Source: Allobogoriella deserti (GTDB lineage Bacteria; Actinomycetota; Actinomycetes; Actinomycetales; Actinomycetaceae). From it: DNA of 64,000 bases. Shown here piece by piece: positions 17,015-25,265 of the stretch. The stretch is taken from assembly GCF_042680605.1 (NCBI RefSeq), contig NZ_JBHUEE010000001.1:310001-374000 (forward strand). Direction: 5' to 3'. Under the pieces are notes generated by a model. The model did no database searches and was not told where the DNA came from. It saw nothing but the letters and a program-made list of their open reading frames with translations. The translations under genes were made by a program, and so were the position numbers. Within the stretch, counting starts at the first letter, position 1. The number at the start of each line of letters is the position of its first letter.

Positions 17015-17488
17015 ATGACCGAGGACACCGCACGCCCCACCAGCGTCGATCCGACGCTCGTGGGGCGTTCCTATGCCCCCAGGGAGACCTACGAGGTCTC
17101 CCGCGCCAAGATCGCGGAGATGGCAGCTGCCACCGGCGCGACTCATCCCGCGCACACCGATCCCGACGCCGCGTTCGAGCTCGGCCACGCCGACGTGGTC
17201 GCGCCTCCGACGTTCGCGGTCGTCCTGGCCCAGCGCGCCGAGCAGGCGTACGTCGCGAGCCCTGAGTCGGGCATCGACTTCTCCCGGGTCGTGCACGCGG
17301 AGGAGCACTTCACCCACCACCGCGCGATCGTCGCGGGTGACCGGCTGCGGACCACCGTGCACGTGGACAAGATCGTCGAACGCGGTGGCATCACACTGGT
17401 CACCACCCGCGCCGAGATCGCCGACACCGACGACGCTCCCGTCGCCACCGTGACCTCGACGCTCGCCGTGCGGGGGGAGGGCCGATGA
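17015..17488 (+). CDS. MaoC N-terminal-like (HadA/HadC-type) dehydratase subunit
   Basis: 157-residue hot-dog-fold protein of the FAS1-type dehydratase-like family. It resembles the HadA/HadC partner of mycobacterial 3-hydroxyacyl-ACP dehydratase, which lacks the catalytic pair and helps bind the acyl chain. Visible motifs are VGRSYAPRETYEVSRAKI and HADVVAPPTFAVVL. It overlaps the following MaoC gene by 4 bp, and the two probably form a heterodimer. A GTG at 17012 is an alternative start. Substrate in this organism, which may lack mycolic acids, is not known. Confidence 0.82.
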   Translation: MTEDTARPTSVDPTLVGRSYAPRETYEVSRAKIAEMAAATGATHPAHTDPDAAFELGHADVVAPPTFAVVLAQRAEQAYVASPESGIDFSRVVHAEEHFTHHRAIVAGDRLRTTVHVDKIVERGGITLVTTRAEIADTDDAPVATVTSTLAVRGEGR

Positions 17489-17961
17489 ACGCCACACCCG
17501 AACACCGTGAGTCGGCACCGGAGGCCACGAACGCGGCGCCGGCGCTCACCGAGCTCGAGCCGGGGCAGGAGGTGCTGCGCCGCACCTACGCGATCGACCG
17601 GGGCCGGCTGGTCCGCTACGCCGGGGCCAGCGGCGACTTCAACCCGATCCACTACAGCGACCGGGTGGCCACCGAGGCCGGCCTGCCGGGCGTCATCGCC
17701 CACGGGATGCTCACCATGGGGCTGGCCGGCTCCGCCGTCGTGGACTGGGCGGGCGACCCGGCCGCCGTCGCCGAGTACGGCGTGCGGTTCACCCGGCCCG
17801 TCGTGGTGCCCGACCCCGGTGAGGCGGAGATCGAGGTGGTCGGCACGGTCGGGTCCGTGGACCTGGCTGCCTCGTCCGTGCGTGTGGATCTGAAGGTCAC
17901 CTGCGACGGGACGACCGTCCTCACCAAGGCGCAGGCGGTGATCCGCCTCGGCTCCCCGTAA
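17485..17961 (+). CDS. MaoC-family (HadB-type) dehydratase subunit
   Basis: 158-residue hot-dog-fold hydratase. The catalytic Asp/His pair is present at D51 and H56 in ASGDFNPIHYSD, with GLPGVIAHGML following. It is the catalytic partner of the upstream gene, overlapping it by 4 bp, and would act on (3R)-hydroxyacyl thioesters in fatty-acid synthesis or degradation. Its stop codon forms part of the murB -10 box. Confidence 0.86.
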   Translation: MNATPEHRESAPEATNAAPALTELEPGQEVLRRTYAIDRGRLVRYAGASGDFNPIHYSDRVATEAGLPGVIAHGMLTMGLAGSAVVDWAGDPAAVAEYGVRFTRPVVVPDPGEAEIEVVGTVGSVDLAASSVRVDLKVTCDGTTVLTKAQAVIRLGSP

Positions 17962-17964
17962 CCT
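17959..17964 (+). promoter_or_regulatory. Leaderless -10 box for murB
   Basis: TAACCT ends 6 nt before the murB GTG at 17971, and its first three bases are the stop codon of the MaoC gene. No ribosome site is seen before the GTG, so murB may start as a leaderless mRNA or be read by coupling from upstream. Confidence 0.5.
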
Positions 17965-17970
17965 GGCCCC

Positions 17971-19131
17971 GTGACACAGACCTCCCGGACGTTCCGTGCC
18001 CCCGGGGCCGCAGCGCCTCGCCTGGCCGACCTGACGACCTTGCGCGTCGGGGGGCCGGCCGGCTCGTTCGTCGAGGCCACGACCGAGGCTGAGCTCGTCG
18101 AGGTCGTCCGCGAGGCGGACGAGGCCGGCACACCGCTGCTGGTGCTCGGCGGCGGGTCGAACCTGCTCGTGGCCGACGCCGGTTTCGACGGCATGGTGGT
18201 CCGCGACGTGCGCCGGGGGATCGACGCCACGGCGGACTCGGCCTGCGCCGGCGCCAACCTCGTGGTGGCCGCCGGGCAGGACTGGGACGAGGTGGTCGCC
18301 ACCGCCGTGGACGAGGGGTGGATGGGTGTCGAGGCCCTGTCCGGTATCCCGGGATCCACCGGTGCCACGCCGGTCCAGAACGTCGGCGCCTACGGCCAGG
18401 AGGTCGCCGAGACCCTCGCCTCGGTCCGCGTCTACGACCGTCTCGAGCGGCGCGTCCGGATGCTCGCCGTCGGCGAGCTCGGCCTGGGGTACCGGACTTC
18501 CGTGCTCAAGCGGTCCCGCACCGAACCGGACGACGGCGGAGGGCGGACCTGGCAGCCGTCCGGCCGGTACGTCGTCCTCGAGGTCGCGTTCCAGATGCGG
18601 TTGGCGAGCCTGTCGGCGCCGGTGCGCTACGCGGAGCTGGCCCGTCGTCTTGACGTGCCGATCGACTCCCGCGTCCCAGCGACGGAGGTCCGCGAGGCGG
18701 TCCTCGCGCTGCGGCGCGGCAAGGGGATGGTCCTCGACGCCGGCGACCACGACACCTGGTCGGCCGGCTCGTTCTTCACCAACCCGATCCTGCCGGCCGA
18801 GGACGCCGACCGGTTGCTGCCGCAGGACGCCCCGCGGTTCCCCGTCACGGACCACAGGCGTCTCGCCCAGGAGGGCGGCAGTGCTCCGGCGGCCGAGGGC
18901 CTCGTCAAGACGTCGGCGGCCTGGCTGATCACCCGCGCCGGTTTCGACAAGGGGTACGGCGCACCTGGGCCGGCGAGCCTGTCGACCAAACATGCGCTTG
19001 CCCTGACGAATCGGGGACAGGCCACGGCGGCGGACCTCCTCGCTCTGGCCCGGACCGTACGAGACGGGGTGCGCGACGTCTTCGGTGTCACGCTCGAGCC
19101 GGAGCCCGTCCTGGTCGGCGCCGAGCTGTAG
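17971..19131 (+). CDS. murB: UDP-N-acetylenolpyruvoylglucosamine reductase
   Basis: FAD enzyme that reduces UDP-GlcNAc-enolpyruvate to UDP-MurNAc with NADPH, an early cytoplasmic step of peptidoglycan synthesis. FAD-binding motifs LRVGGPAGSFVEA and GGGSNLLVADAGFDGMVV, then SGIPGSTGATPVQNVGAYGQ, the catalytic-serine region WSAGSFFTNPI and C-terminal KHALALTNRGQATAADL are all present. At 386 aa it carries the longer middle region (residues ~165-200, RSRTEPDDGGGRTW) found in related actinobacteria. Confidence 0.95.
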   Translation: MTQTSRTFRAPGAAAPRLADLTTLRVGGPAGSFVEATTEAELVEVVREADEAGTPLLVLGGGSNLLVADAGFDGMVVRDVRRGIDATADSACAGANLVVAAGQDWDEVVATAVDEGWMGVEALSGIPGSTGATPVQNVGAYGQEVAETLASVRVYDRLERRVRMLAVGELGLGYRTSVLKRSRTEPDDGGGRTWQPSGRYVVLEVAFQMRLASLSAPVRYAELARRLDVPIDSRVPATEVREAVLALRRGKGMVLDAGDHDTWSAGSFFTNPILPAEDADRLLPQDAPRFPVTDHRRLAQEGGSAPAAEGLVKTSAAWLITRAGFDKGYGAPGPASLSTKHALALTNRGQATAADLLALARTVRDGVRDVFGVTLEPEPVLVGAEL

Positions 19132-19138
19132 TCGGGCG

Positions 19139-19552
19139 GTGCGGGCGATCGTGGCCGAGAGCGAGACCAGGCGGCTGCTGCGGGCCAAGGACGTCATGGA
19201 TCGCCACTACGCCGAGCCGCTGGACGTCCCGGCGCTCGCCCGCGTCGCGCTGCTGTCCCCGTCGCACTTCACCCGCCGGTTCCGTGCGGTGTTCGGCGAG
19301 ACACCGCACCAGTACCTCTACCGGCGACGCATCGAACGGGCGCAGCGGCTGCTGCGCACCACGGATCTGCCGGTGACCGAGATCGGCCACGGCGTCGGGT
19401 ACGCGAGCCTGGGGACGTTCACCCGCACCTTCCGCCGCCTCACCGGCGAGACGCCGACGGCGTTCCGGCGCCGAGGGGCCGTCGCTCCGGTGCCGGGGTG
19501 CGTGGCGCGGGCCTGGGGACGATCGAGTCGTTTCGGAGAAGCTGCCTGCTGA
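19139..19552 (+). CDS. AraC-type helix-turn-helix DNA-binding protein
   Basis: 137-residue regulator consisting almost entirely of the AraC double helix-turn-helix domain: HYAEPLDVPALARVALLSPS, then FTRRFRAVFGETPHQYL, then VTEIGHGVGYASLGTFTRTFRR. It lacks any ligand-binding domain. GTG at 19139 lies 7 bp after murB; GTG at 19151 is an alternative. The next gene encodes a VOC protein, a pairing common in actinobacteria, which suggests but does not show joint regulation. The last ~25 residues are not conserved-looking. Confidence 0.8.
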   Translation: MRAIVAESETRRLLRAKDVMDRHYAEPLDVPALARVALLSPSHFTRRFRAVFGETPHQYLYRRRIERAQRLLRTTDLPVTEIGHGVGYASLGTFTRTFRRLTGETPTAFRRRGAVAPVPGCVARAWGRSSRFGEAAC

Positions 19553-19562
19553 CCGCGGGCTC

Positions 19563-19568
19563 TAGCGT
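19563..19568 (+). promoter_or_regulatory. Leaderless -10 box for the VOC gene
   Basis: TAGCGT ends 7 nt before the ATG at 19576. No purine-rich ribosome site precedes the ATG, so a leaderless transcript is likely even though the AraC-type gene ends only 23 bp before. Confidence 0.5.
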
Positions 19569-19575
19569 CGAGACC

Positions 19576-19998
19576 ATGTTCACCTCGATCGCCATCACGC
19601 CCATGTACGTCACCGACCAGGACGAGGCGCTCCGGTTCTACACCGAGACCCTCGGCTTCACCGTCGACACCGACGTGGACCTCGGCACCATGCGTTGGCT
19701 CACCGTCGCGCTCCCCGGGGACCCCGAGCGGCAGGTGCTCCTGCAACGCATCGGGGACCAGACCGCCACGGGCAGCGCGGAGACAGCCGCCATGCTCCGC
19801 GAGCTGACCGAACGCGGCACCACCTCGTGGATGATCCTGAACACCGACGATTGCCGGGCCGCGCACGCCGAGCTCACCCGGCGCGGCGCGGAGATCATCC
19901 AGGAACCGGAAGAGCATCCCTACGGCGTCGACATGGCTGTCCGCGACCCGTTCGGAAATCAGATCCGCATCACCCAGCGCAACGACTGGCGGCCATAA
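19576..19998 (+). CDS. VOC-family (glyoxalase/dioxygenase fold) protein
   Basis: 140-residue single vicinal-oxygen-chelate domain protein. Two beta-alpha-beta modules are visible: AITPMYVTDQDEALRFYTETLGF at the start and an end of PYGVDMAVRDPFGNQIRI. The family includes glyoxalases, dioxygenases and antibiotic-binding resistance proteins, and metal ligands cannot be assigned securely here. It follows an AraC-type regulator. Confidence 0.82.
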   Translation: MFTSIAITPMYVTDQDEALRFYTETLGFTVDTDVDLGTMRWLTVALPGDPERQVLLQRIGDQTATGSAETAAMLRELTERGTTSWMILNTDDCRAAHAELTRRGAEIIQEPEEHPYGVDMAVRDPFGNQIRITQRNDWRP

Positions 19999-20005
19999 GC
20001 GCCGG

Positions 20006-20377
20006 TCAGTCCGCCATGAGCGCGCCTCGCACGAGGTCGAGCGCCTCCGCCTCGCTGAGCCCGGCCGCCCGGGCCTGCCGGGCGAACGACCGGGCGGAGC
20101 GGCGGACCGTCGCCACCGTCGCGGCGCGCGCCTGGTCCCCCGCGGCGGCCACGACCGTGCCGTGCCGGCGGCGGGAAACCACCGTGCCGGTCGCCTCCAG
20201 CTCGCGGTACGCGCGCTGGACCGTGCCGACGGCCACACCGAGGTCGGCGGCCAGATCGCGCACCGTCGGCAGGCGGTCGCCGGGGGTGAGTGAGCCGGCG
20301 GCGACGAGAGCGGTGACCTGGCCCCGGATCTGCTCGTACGGCGGTACCCCGGAGGAGAGGTCGACGGCGATGTGCAT
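20006..20377 (-). CDS. GntR-family (YtrA-like) transcription regulator
   Basis: 123-residue regulator with an N-terminal winged helix (VPPYEQIRGQVTALVAAGSLTPGDRLPTVRDLAADL followed by GTVQRAYRELEATGTV) and a short ~45-residue tail rich in Arg and Ala. The lack of a large effector domain fits the YtrA subfamily, which usually controls a neighbouring membrane protein or ABC transporter. It begins 2 bp after the stop of the membrane-protein gene, so both are one operon read on the minus strand. The 17-bp palindrome at 21271-21287 in that operon's promoter is its likely operator. Confidence 0.9.
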   Translation of the reverse strand: MHIAVDLSSGVPPYEQIRGQVTALVAAGSLTPGDRLPTVRDLAADLGVAVGTVQRAYRELEATGTVVSRRRHGTVVAAAGDQARAATVATVRRSARSFARQARAAGLSEAEALDLVRGALMAD

Positions 20378-20379
20378 CC

Positions 20380-21252
20380 TCAGGCTGCCACTGTCGTCGT
20401 CGTGGGCTGTGGTGCCGGCAGCGCCGTTCCGGCCGCGATCACGGAGGTGAGGCCGCACAGCAGTCCGACCACGCCCGCCGTCCACGCCGCGAGTGTCCAT
20501 CCTGCGTTGGTGAGAGAGACGGCAGCGACGAGGAGTACGGCGGCCGACGTCGCGCCGACGCACAACTGGACTCCGCCCAGGATGCGGCGCGCACCGGTCC
20601 GCCGCAGCAACTGATCGTCCTCCGGGGTGGCACCGGCGACGGCGGGCCGGTGCGCCACGCGATGCAGCACCCATGCCGTCGCGACCAGCACCACGATCAG
20701 GCCCACAGCGATCGGCCCGGCGTACCGGCTACCCGGGTACGGTCCCGACGCGCCGCCGAGACGTCCGGCGAGGGCGCCCTCGGCGGTGATCATGGCCGGT
20801 ACCGCCCGCCCCGTCTCGTCCGCGGTCAGGACGAAGACCCCGAGCGCGATCCCGAGCACGGCGGCCGTGCCGCACAACAACCGCACGCGCGGTGGCGAGA
20901 GTGCCCGGAGCGACCGGCGGTGCAGCGTCGCCTGGCGCACGGATCCCGCGGGTCGTGGCCAGGTGTGCTCACCGACCGCCACGATGGCCAGGAAGACGAG
21001 GCAGCCGGCCGTCGGGGCAAGGGCCGTCACGATCCCCGGAGGGGACTGAGCGCCGACCGGTAGGGCGGTGATCAACGTGATCGCGACCGTGAATCCACCG
21101 ACCGCGCCGACGCCGGTGGTGAGGTTCTCGTGCCGGCTGGCAGCCGCCCGCACGGCACTCGTGGTGTGCTCCGGAACCGTGCGGTTGATCGCCAGGAAGA
21201 CGAGGACGGCCGTGAGCGCAAGCAGCAGGACGGGGAGGAGAAGGGAGAGCAT
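20380..21252 (-). CDS. Multi-pass membrane protein co-transcribed with a GntR regulator
   Basis: 290-residue protein with about seven hydrophobic segments: near residues 2-22, 48-66, 77-100 and four more in the C-terminal two thirds. No catalytic or transporter signature is recognised. Membrane proteins often accompany YtrA-type GntR regulators. ATG at 21252 is preferred over the GTG just before it because the TACATT box lies 8 nt upstream. It is the first gene of the operon. Confidence 0.72.
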   Translation of the reverse strand: MLSLLLPVLLLALTAVLVFLAINRTVPEHTTSAVRAAASRHENLTTGVGAVGGFTVAITLITALPVGAQSPPGIVTALAPTAGCLVFLAIVAVGEHTWPRPAGSVRQATLHRRSLRALSPPRVRLLCGTAAVLGIALGVFVLTADETGRAVPAMITAEGALAGRLGGASGPYPGSRYAGPIAVGLIVVLVATAWVLHRVAHRPAVAGATPEDDQLLRRTGARRILGGVQLCVGATSAAVLLVAAVSLTNAGWTLAAWTAGVVGLLCGLTSVIAAGTALPAPQPTTTTVAA

Positions 21253-21260
21253 CACGCACC

Positions 21261-21289
21261 AATGTATCGACTCATTGATTCAATGAGAA
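21261..21289 (-). promoter_or_regulatory. Promoter of the membrane-protein/GntR operon
   Basis: On the minus strand, TTCTCA at 21289-21284 and TACATT at 21266-21261 are separated by 17 bp. The -10 box ends 8 nt before the ATG, so the transcript has almost no leader. The palindromic operator fills the spacer. Confidence 0.55.
21271..21287. promoter_or_regulatory. Palindromic operator, probably for the GntR regulator
   Basis: CTCATTGATTCAATGAG is a perfect 8-bp inverted repeat around one central base and is much richer in A/T than its surroundings. It lies between the -35 and -10 boxes of the operon that encodes the GntR protein, the position expected for autorepression. Confidence 0.75.
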
Positions 21290-21314
21290 CGCTAGGTCAC
21301 GCCCTGACCTGCGG

Positions 21315-22025
21315 TCAACGAGCCGGTCCGTCGCTGAGCTCGCGGACGGCGGAGCGGACAGCATCCAGCAGGTCGGCGTCGTCGAGTACCCGGAAGTGTC
21401 CCTGCCCGGCGAGCCGGATGTTGCGCCGCGCACCCGGGAGCTCACCCGAACCGGGGATGTGCGGGTCCCAGGCCGGCGCGATGGCCACGATCCGCTCGTG
21501 CGTCTCGGTGCGGGAAGCCAGGGCGCGGATCCGGCGGTCCTGCGGCCGGAGCCGGCGCACCGCCGAACCCGGCGGGAAGAAGCGGGCGTAGACCGACCCG
21601 GCCCACGGCGTCGCGACGGCGACCAGCCCGGCCACGCGCGCGCCGGCGGGGGAGTGCATGACCGTCTTGCCGATCAGTCCGCCCTTGGAGTGCGCGACCA
21701 GGACGACGCCGGACAGTTGCCGGCCCCGCAGATAGGCACCGACACGGGTGGCCGCGTCGTCGACATGCCGACGATTGATGCCGAGGTCGGTCACGACGTG
21801 CACCGGATGCCCCGCCTGAGCGAGGTGGTGGCCGAGTGGTTCGAGGAACCGCCAGGTCTCGAAGATCCCGGGCAGCAGCAGCACCGGCGCACCCGCGGCG
21901 GCGATACCCGCATCCGGCGTGGCGAGCAGTCCGGCAGGGTCGGTCCGTGGCCCGAGCAGCGCCCGCAGCTCGTGGCGTACCGCGTAGGCGTAGTCCCGCG
22001 CCCGGACGGTGAGCCCGAGTCTCAC
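21315..22025 (-). CDS. Lipase-like alpha/beta hydrolase
   Basis: 236-residue alpha/beta hydrolase. The oxyanion-side strand reads VLLLPGIFETWRFLEPL, and the nucleophile elbow AHSKGG (S113) replaces the usual GxSxG, as in several lipase/esterase families. A C-terminal histidine in GQGHFRVL (~215) may complete the triad. GTG at 22025 overlaps the stop of the next hydrolase by 4 bp, and the two are probably co-translated. Substrate is unknown. Confidence 0.82.
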   Translation of the reverse strand: MRLGLTVRARDYAYAVRHELRALLGPRTDPAGLLATPDAGIAAAGAPVLLLPGIFETWRFLEPLGHHLAQAGHPVHVVTDLGINRRHVDDAATRVGAYLRGRQLSGVVLVAHSKGGLIGKTVMHSPAGARVAGLVAVATPWAGSVYARFFPPGSAVRRLRPQDRRIRALASRTETHERIVAIAPAWDPHIPGSGELPGARRNIRLAGQGHFRVLDDADLLDAVRSAVRELSDGPAR

Positions 22026-22855
22026 GGCTGCGCCTGACCTGATCGGTCGCGGCCAGGGGTGTGCGTGCGGACCAGCACCTCGAGGGCGGCGTCGGCCATC
22101 TCGTCGGCGTGATCGAGGACCACCGAGTGGGCCGCGCCCGGAACGGTGCGGGCGCTCGCGTCCGGCGCGGCGGCGAGCAGCGTCCGGATCCAGGCGGGCG
22201 GCGTGACCGCGTCCCGGTCGCCGCGTACCAGGGTCAGCGGCCCCTCGACGGCGCGGATCCGGTGCTCGATCGGGTAATTGATCATGGCGGGCAGCGTCCG
22301 GGCGTACCAGCGTGGTCCGCAGGCGAGGTACGCGCGGCTGGCGATGCGCCGCATCCGTACTGGTTCATGCGGCACCGTCCGGGCGAACCGGAGCACCTGC
22401 GCCGGGATCGACCGCGCCGCGGCATCGACCGTGGGCCCGACGAGGACGGCCCCGTGCGCCAGATCCGGTCGGGTGGCGAGCAGCTCGGTGGCCACCTGCG
22501 TTCCCATCGACTGGGCGAGAACGATGGCGCCGGTGACCTCGGCGTCGTCCAGAGCCGCAGCGACCACGCCGGCGAAGCCACCGATGTCGAGCGCCGTCGT
22601 GGGCCGGCGCAGTCCGGCGAACCCGGGAAGGTCGACGAGCAGCACCTCGCCGTGTGCGGCGAGTCGCATCGCGAGCGGGCGGAAGTAGCGCGAGGAGACG
22701 CCGATCCCGTGCAGGAACACGAACGTCGCGTCACCCGGCTCCGTCGTGGCGAACCGATGGACCCGCAGGAATGCTCCGCCCGGGCGCCAGACGGTCGTCC
22801 GCACGTGCACCGGGCGTTGCTCGTGCGCGGGCGGAGCCTCGTTCGCGGTGCTCAC
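22022..22855 (-). CDS. Alpha/beta-fold hydrolase
   Basis: 277-residue alpha/beta hydrolase with a full apparent triad: S116 in the elbow AQSMGT, D215 in RGDRDAVTP and H243 in PGAAHSVVLDH. The oxyanion strand FVFLHGIGVSSRYF is typical of esterase/haloperoxidase-like members. It overlaps its neighbours on both sides by 4 bp (start with the deaminase-like gene, stop with the lipase-like gene), so the three form one coupled operon. Substrate is unknown. Confidence 0.85.
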   Translation of the reverse strand: MSTANEAPPAHEQRPVHVRTTVWRPGGAFLRVHRFATTEPGDATFVFLHGIGVSSRYFRPLAMRLAAHGEVLLVDLPGFAGLRRPTTALDIGGFAGVVAAALDDAEVTGAIVLAQSMGTQVATELLATRPDLAHGAVLVGPTVDAAARSIPAQVLRFARTVPHEPVRMRRIASRAYLACGPRWYARTLPAMINYPIEHRIRAVEGPLTLVRGDRDAVTPPAWIRTLLAAAPDASARTVPGAAHSVVLDHADEMADAALEVLVRTHTPGRDRSGQAQP

Positions 22856-23871
22856 GGGCCGGCCAGCCAGGCGTCGACCTCGGAGAGCATGGCGCGCTTG
22901 GCGGACTCGGCCGCGAGCGAACCTCGGATGGAGGCCCGGGCGAGATCGGCGAGCGCGGCGTCGTCCAGTCCGTGCGCCTCCCGCGCGATGCGGTACTGCT
23001 CGCTCAGCCGGGAGAGGAACAGCAGGGGGTCGTCCGCGCCGAGCGCCACCCGGGCACCGGCGTCGAGGAGGGCGCGGAGCGGCACGTCACCGGGTTCGGG
23101 GTAGACGCCGAGAGAGACGTTGGAGGCGGGGCAGACCTCGAAGGTGATGCCGGCGTCGACGAGTCGCGCGAGCAGGTCGGGATCCTCGGTCGTGCGGATC
23201 CCGTGCCCCAACCTCACCGGCTTGAGATGGGTGACGACGTCGCGGACGTGCTCGGGGCCCTCGAGCTCGCCGCCGTGCGGAACCCCGACCAGGCCGGCAC
23301 GCCGGGCGATGCGGAAGGCCGGCGCGAACTCCGACGTCGTCCCCCGCCGTTCGTCGTTGCTCAGGCCGAACCCGATGACCTCGCCGGGTCCGTCACCGGC
23401 GTGCCGGGCCGCGAGTCTGGCGAGGGTCCGGGCGTCGAGCGGATGGCGCGTGCGGGAGGCGGCGACGATGACCGCCACCTCGACGCCCGTCGCGGCGGAC
23501 GCGGTGCGTGCCTCGTCGATGACGATCTCCAGGGCGGGCGTGATGCCGCCGACGAACGGGGCGTAAGACGTCGGGTCCACCTGGATCTCGAGCCGGCGTG
23601 AGCCCTCTGCGGCGTCGTCCTCGGCGGCCTCGCGCACGATCCGGCGCATCGCCTCCTCCGAGCGCACGACGGCTCGGGCGGTGTCGTAGGAGCGTTGGAA
23701 GCGGAACCAGCCTCGCTCGGACGCCGGCACACGCAGCGGGTCGTCGTCCACGAGTGAGGTGGGAAGTCGCATGCCGGCCTGCTCGGCGAGTTCCTCCAGC
23801 GTCGAGATCCGCATCGATCCGGTGAAATGCAGGTGGAGGTGAGCCTTCGGCAGGGTGTCCAGGTCGCGCAC
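22852..23871 (-). CDS. Adenosine deaminase-like amidohydrolase
   Basis: 339-residue metal-dependent deaminase of the adenosine deaminase family. Metal ligands H13/H15 lie in LHLHFTG, VPHGGELEGPEHV and LGHGIRT carry the next ligand and catalytic residues, and CPASNVSLG and GADDPLLF follow. The acidic residue normally found two positions after the HxH motif (LHxHLDG or LEG) is threonine here, so use of adenosine is not assured. It is the first gene of an operon with two hydrolases. The GTG at 23871 overlaps a GGAGG stretch, an unusually close spacing, and the true start may differ. Confidence 0.82.
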   Translation of the reverse strand: MRDLDTLPKAHLHLHFTGSMRISTLEELAEQAGMRLPTSLVDDDPLRVPASERGWFRFQRSYDTARAVVRSEEAMRRIVREAAEDDAAEGSRRLEIQVDPTSYAPFVGGITPALEIVIDEARTASAATGVEVAVIVAASRTRHPLDARTLARLAARHAGDGPGEVIGFGLSNDERRGTTSEFAPAFRIARRAGLVGVPHGGELEGPEHVRDVVTHLKPVRLGHGIRTTEDPDLLARLVDAGITFEVCPASNVSLGVYPEPGDVPLRALLDAGARVALGADDPLLFLSRLSEQYRIAREAHGLDDAALADLARASIRGSLAAESAKRAMLSEVDAWLAGP

Positions 23872-23978
23872 CTCCAGCAGTGTGCCAGGACTGCGGCGCC
23901 CGATCGCGCCGGGGCTCCGGACGGGCGAAACGCCGTGTCGAGCGCCATGACGTGCGCGGACATGGTGAACTGTTCCCC

Positions 23979-25265
23979 ATGAGCGTCCCCGCGGCCGCCC
24001 AGCGTGAACCGGCCGACGTCGCGATGCTGACCGGCACCGAGGCCGGCGGCATGATCGCCGGTGCGCTCGAACCGGACGGGTCGCGCCTGCTGGACTGGCA
24101 GGTGCACACCGTCCATCACCGCCCCGGTGCCGGCGTGACGGTCGGGTATACCGCCACTGTGGAACGCCCGGCCCCGAGCGGGCCGGTCCGTGCCGAGGAG
24201 TACATCTGCGCGACGACGGCGCAGCTCAGCCACACCGGCACGCCCGGTCTGGTCCGGCTCGGGACGCCCGGTGGGGCGCCGGTGCATCTGTGGCGCCACC
24301 CGGCGGACCCGGAGCTTCCGGGGCTCGCCGTCGCGTGCGACGCGACGCGGCTCGCCGAACGGCTCGGTACCCCGGTCAGTGTGGAGCTCCTGGCCTACCG
24401 GCCGACCCGTCGGGCGGTCGTCCGCGTCACGCGGGCCGACCGGTCGCAGACGGCCGACGCGCGGGACCGCACCGCCTACCTCAAGGTGGTGCGTCCGTCG
24501 GTGGCCGCGGCGTTCGTCGACCGGCACCGCATGCTCACCGACGCCGGCGTCCCGGCGCCCCGCGTCCTGCGCGCCGACGACGACGGCATGGTGCTGCTGG
24601 AGACCGGGCGTGGCACGCCGTTGGCCAACCTGCTGGCGCGCGGCCTTGGTCAGCGCGGCGACGAGGTGCTCTCCGCGTTGGTCAGCACCCTCGACGCCCT
24701 CCCGCCGGCGGTGCTCGACCTGCCGCGGCGGCCGGCGTGGTCGGACCGGGTCGACCACTACGCGCACGCGGCCGCCACCGTGCTGCCCGAGCATGCGGCC
24801 CGGACCGCCGCCCTCGCCGCCGGCGTGAACGAGCTGATGGCCGCGTCCGACGCCGGTCCCGTCGTCCCCACGCACGGCGACTTCTACGAGGCGAACGTCC
24901 TCATGGACGATGCGCCCGGCGTGGTCTCGGTGGCGACGTTGCTCGACGTGGACGCCGTGGGGCCGGGACGGCGGGTCGATGACCTCGCCTGCCTGCTGGG
25001 GCACGTGTCGGTGCTGCCGCACCTGGCGCCGCAGACCTACCCGTACGTTCCCGCGGTGCTGGAGGCGTGGACCGCGGCGTGCAGCCGCATGGTGGACCCG
25101 GTGGCGTTGCACGCCCGCTCGGCGGGCGTCGTCCTCTCGCTGGTCGCCGGGGCGCGGCGCACCGACGGCGGGCACTGGCGCTCGGACGCCGAGGGGCGGT
25201 TGGCCCGTGCCGAGTCGTGGCTGGCACGCGGCCGCGAACTCCTCGCGCAACGCGGCCCGCGCTGA
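23979..25265 (+). CDS. Aminoglycoside-phosphotransferase-like kinase
   Basis: 428-residue protein with a protein-kinase-like fold of the APH family. The catalytic loop THGDFYEANVL (H299, D301, N306) and the metal-binding DVDAVGPGRRVDDLACLLGH are present. A nucleotide-binding lysine may be in RTAYLKVVRP (~170). Family members phosphorylate antibiotics, choline, homoserine or sugars, and the substrate here is unknown. ATG at 23979 is chosen over upstream readings because of domain length. Its last four codons and stop lie inside the first copy of a 64-bp tandem repeat. Confidence 0.78.
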   Translation: MSVPAAAQREPADVAMLTGTEAGGMIAGALEPDGSRLLDWQVHTVHHRPGAGVTVGYTATVERPAPSGPVRAEEYICATTAQLSHTGTPGLVRLGTPGGAPVHLWRHPADPELPGLAVACDATRLAERLGTPVSVELLAYRPTRRAVVRVTRADRSQTADARDRTAYLKVVRPSVAAAFVDRHRMLTDAGVPAPRVLRADDDGMVLLETGRGTPLANLLARGLGQRGDEVLSALVSTLDALPPAVLDLPRRPAWSDRVDHYAHAAATVLPEHAARTAALAAGVNELMAASDAGPVVPTHGDFYEANVLMDDAPGVVSVATLLDVDAVGPGRRVDDLACLLGHVSVLPHLAPQTYPYVPAVLEAWTAACSRMVDPVALHARSAGVVLSLVAGARRTDGGHWRSDAEGRLARAESWLARGRELLAQRGPR

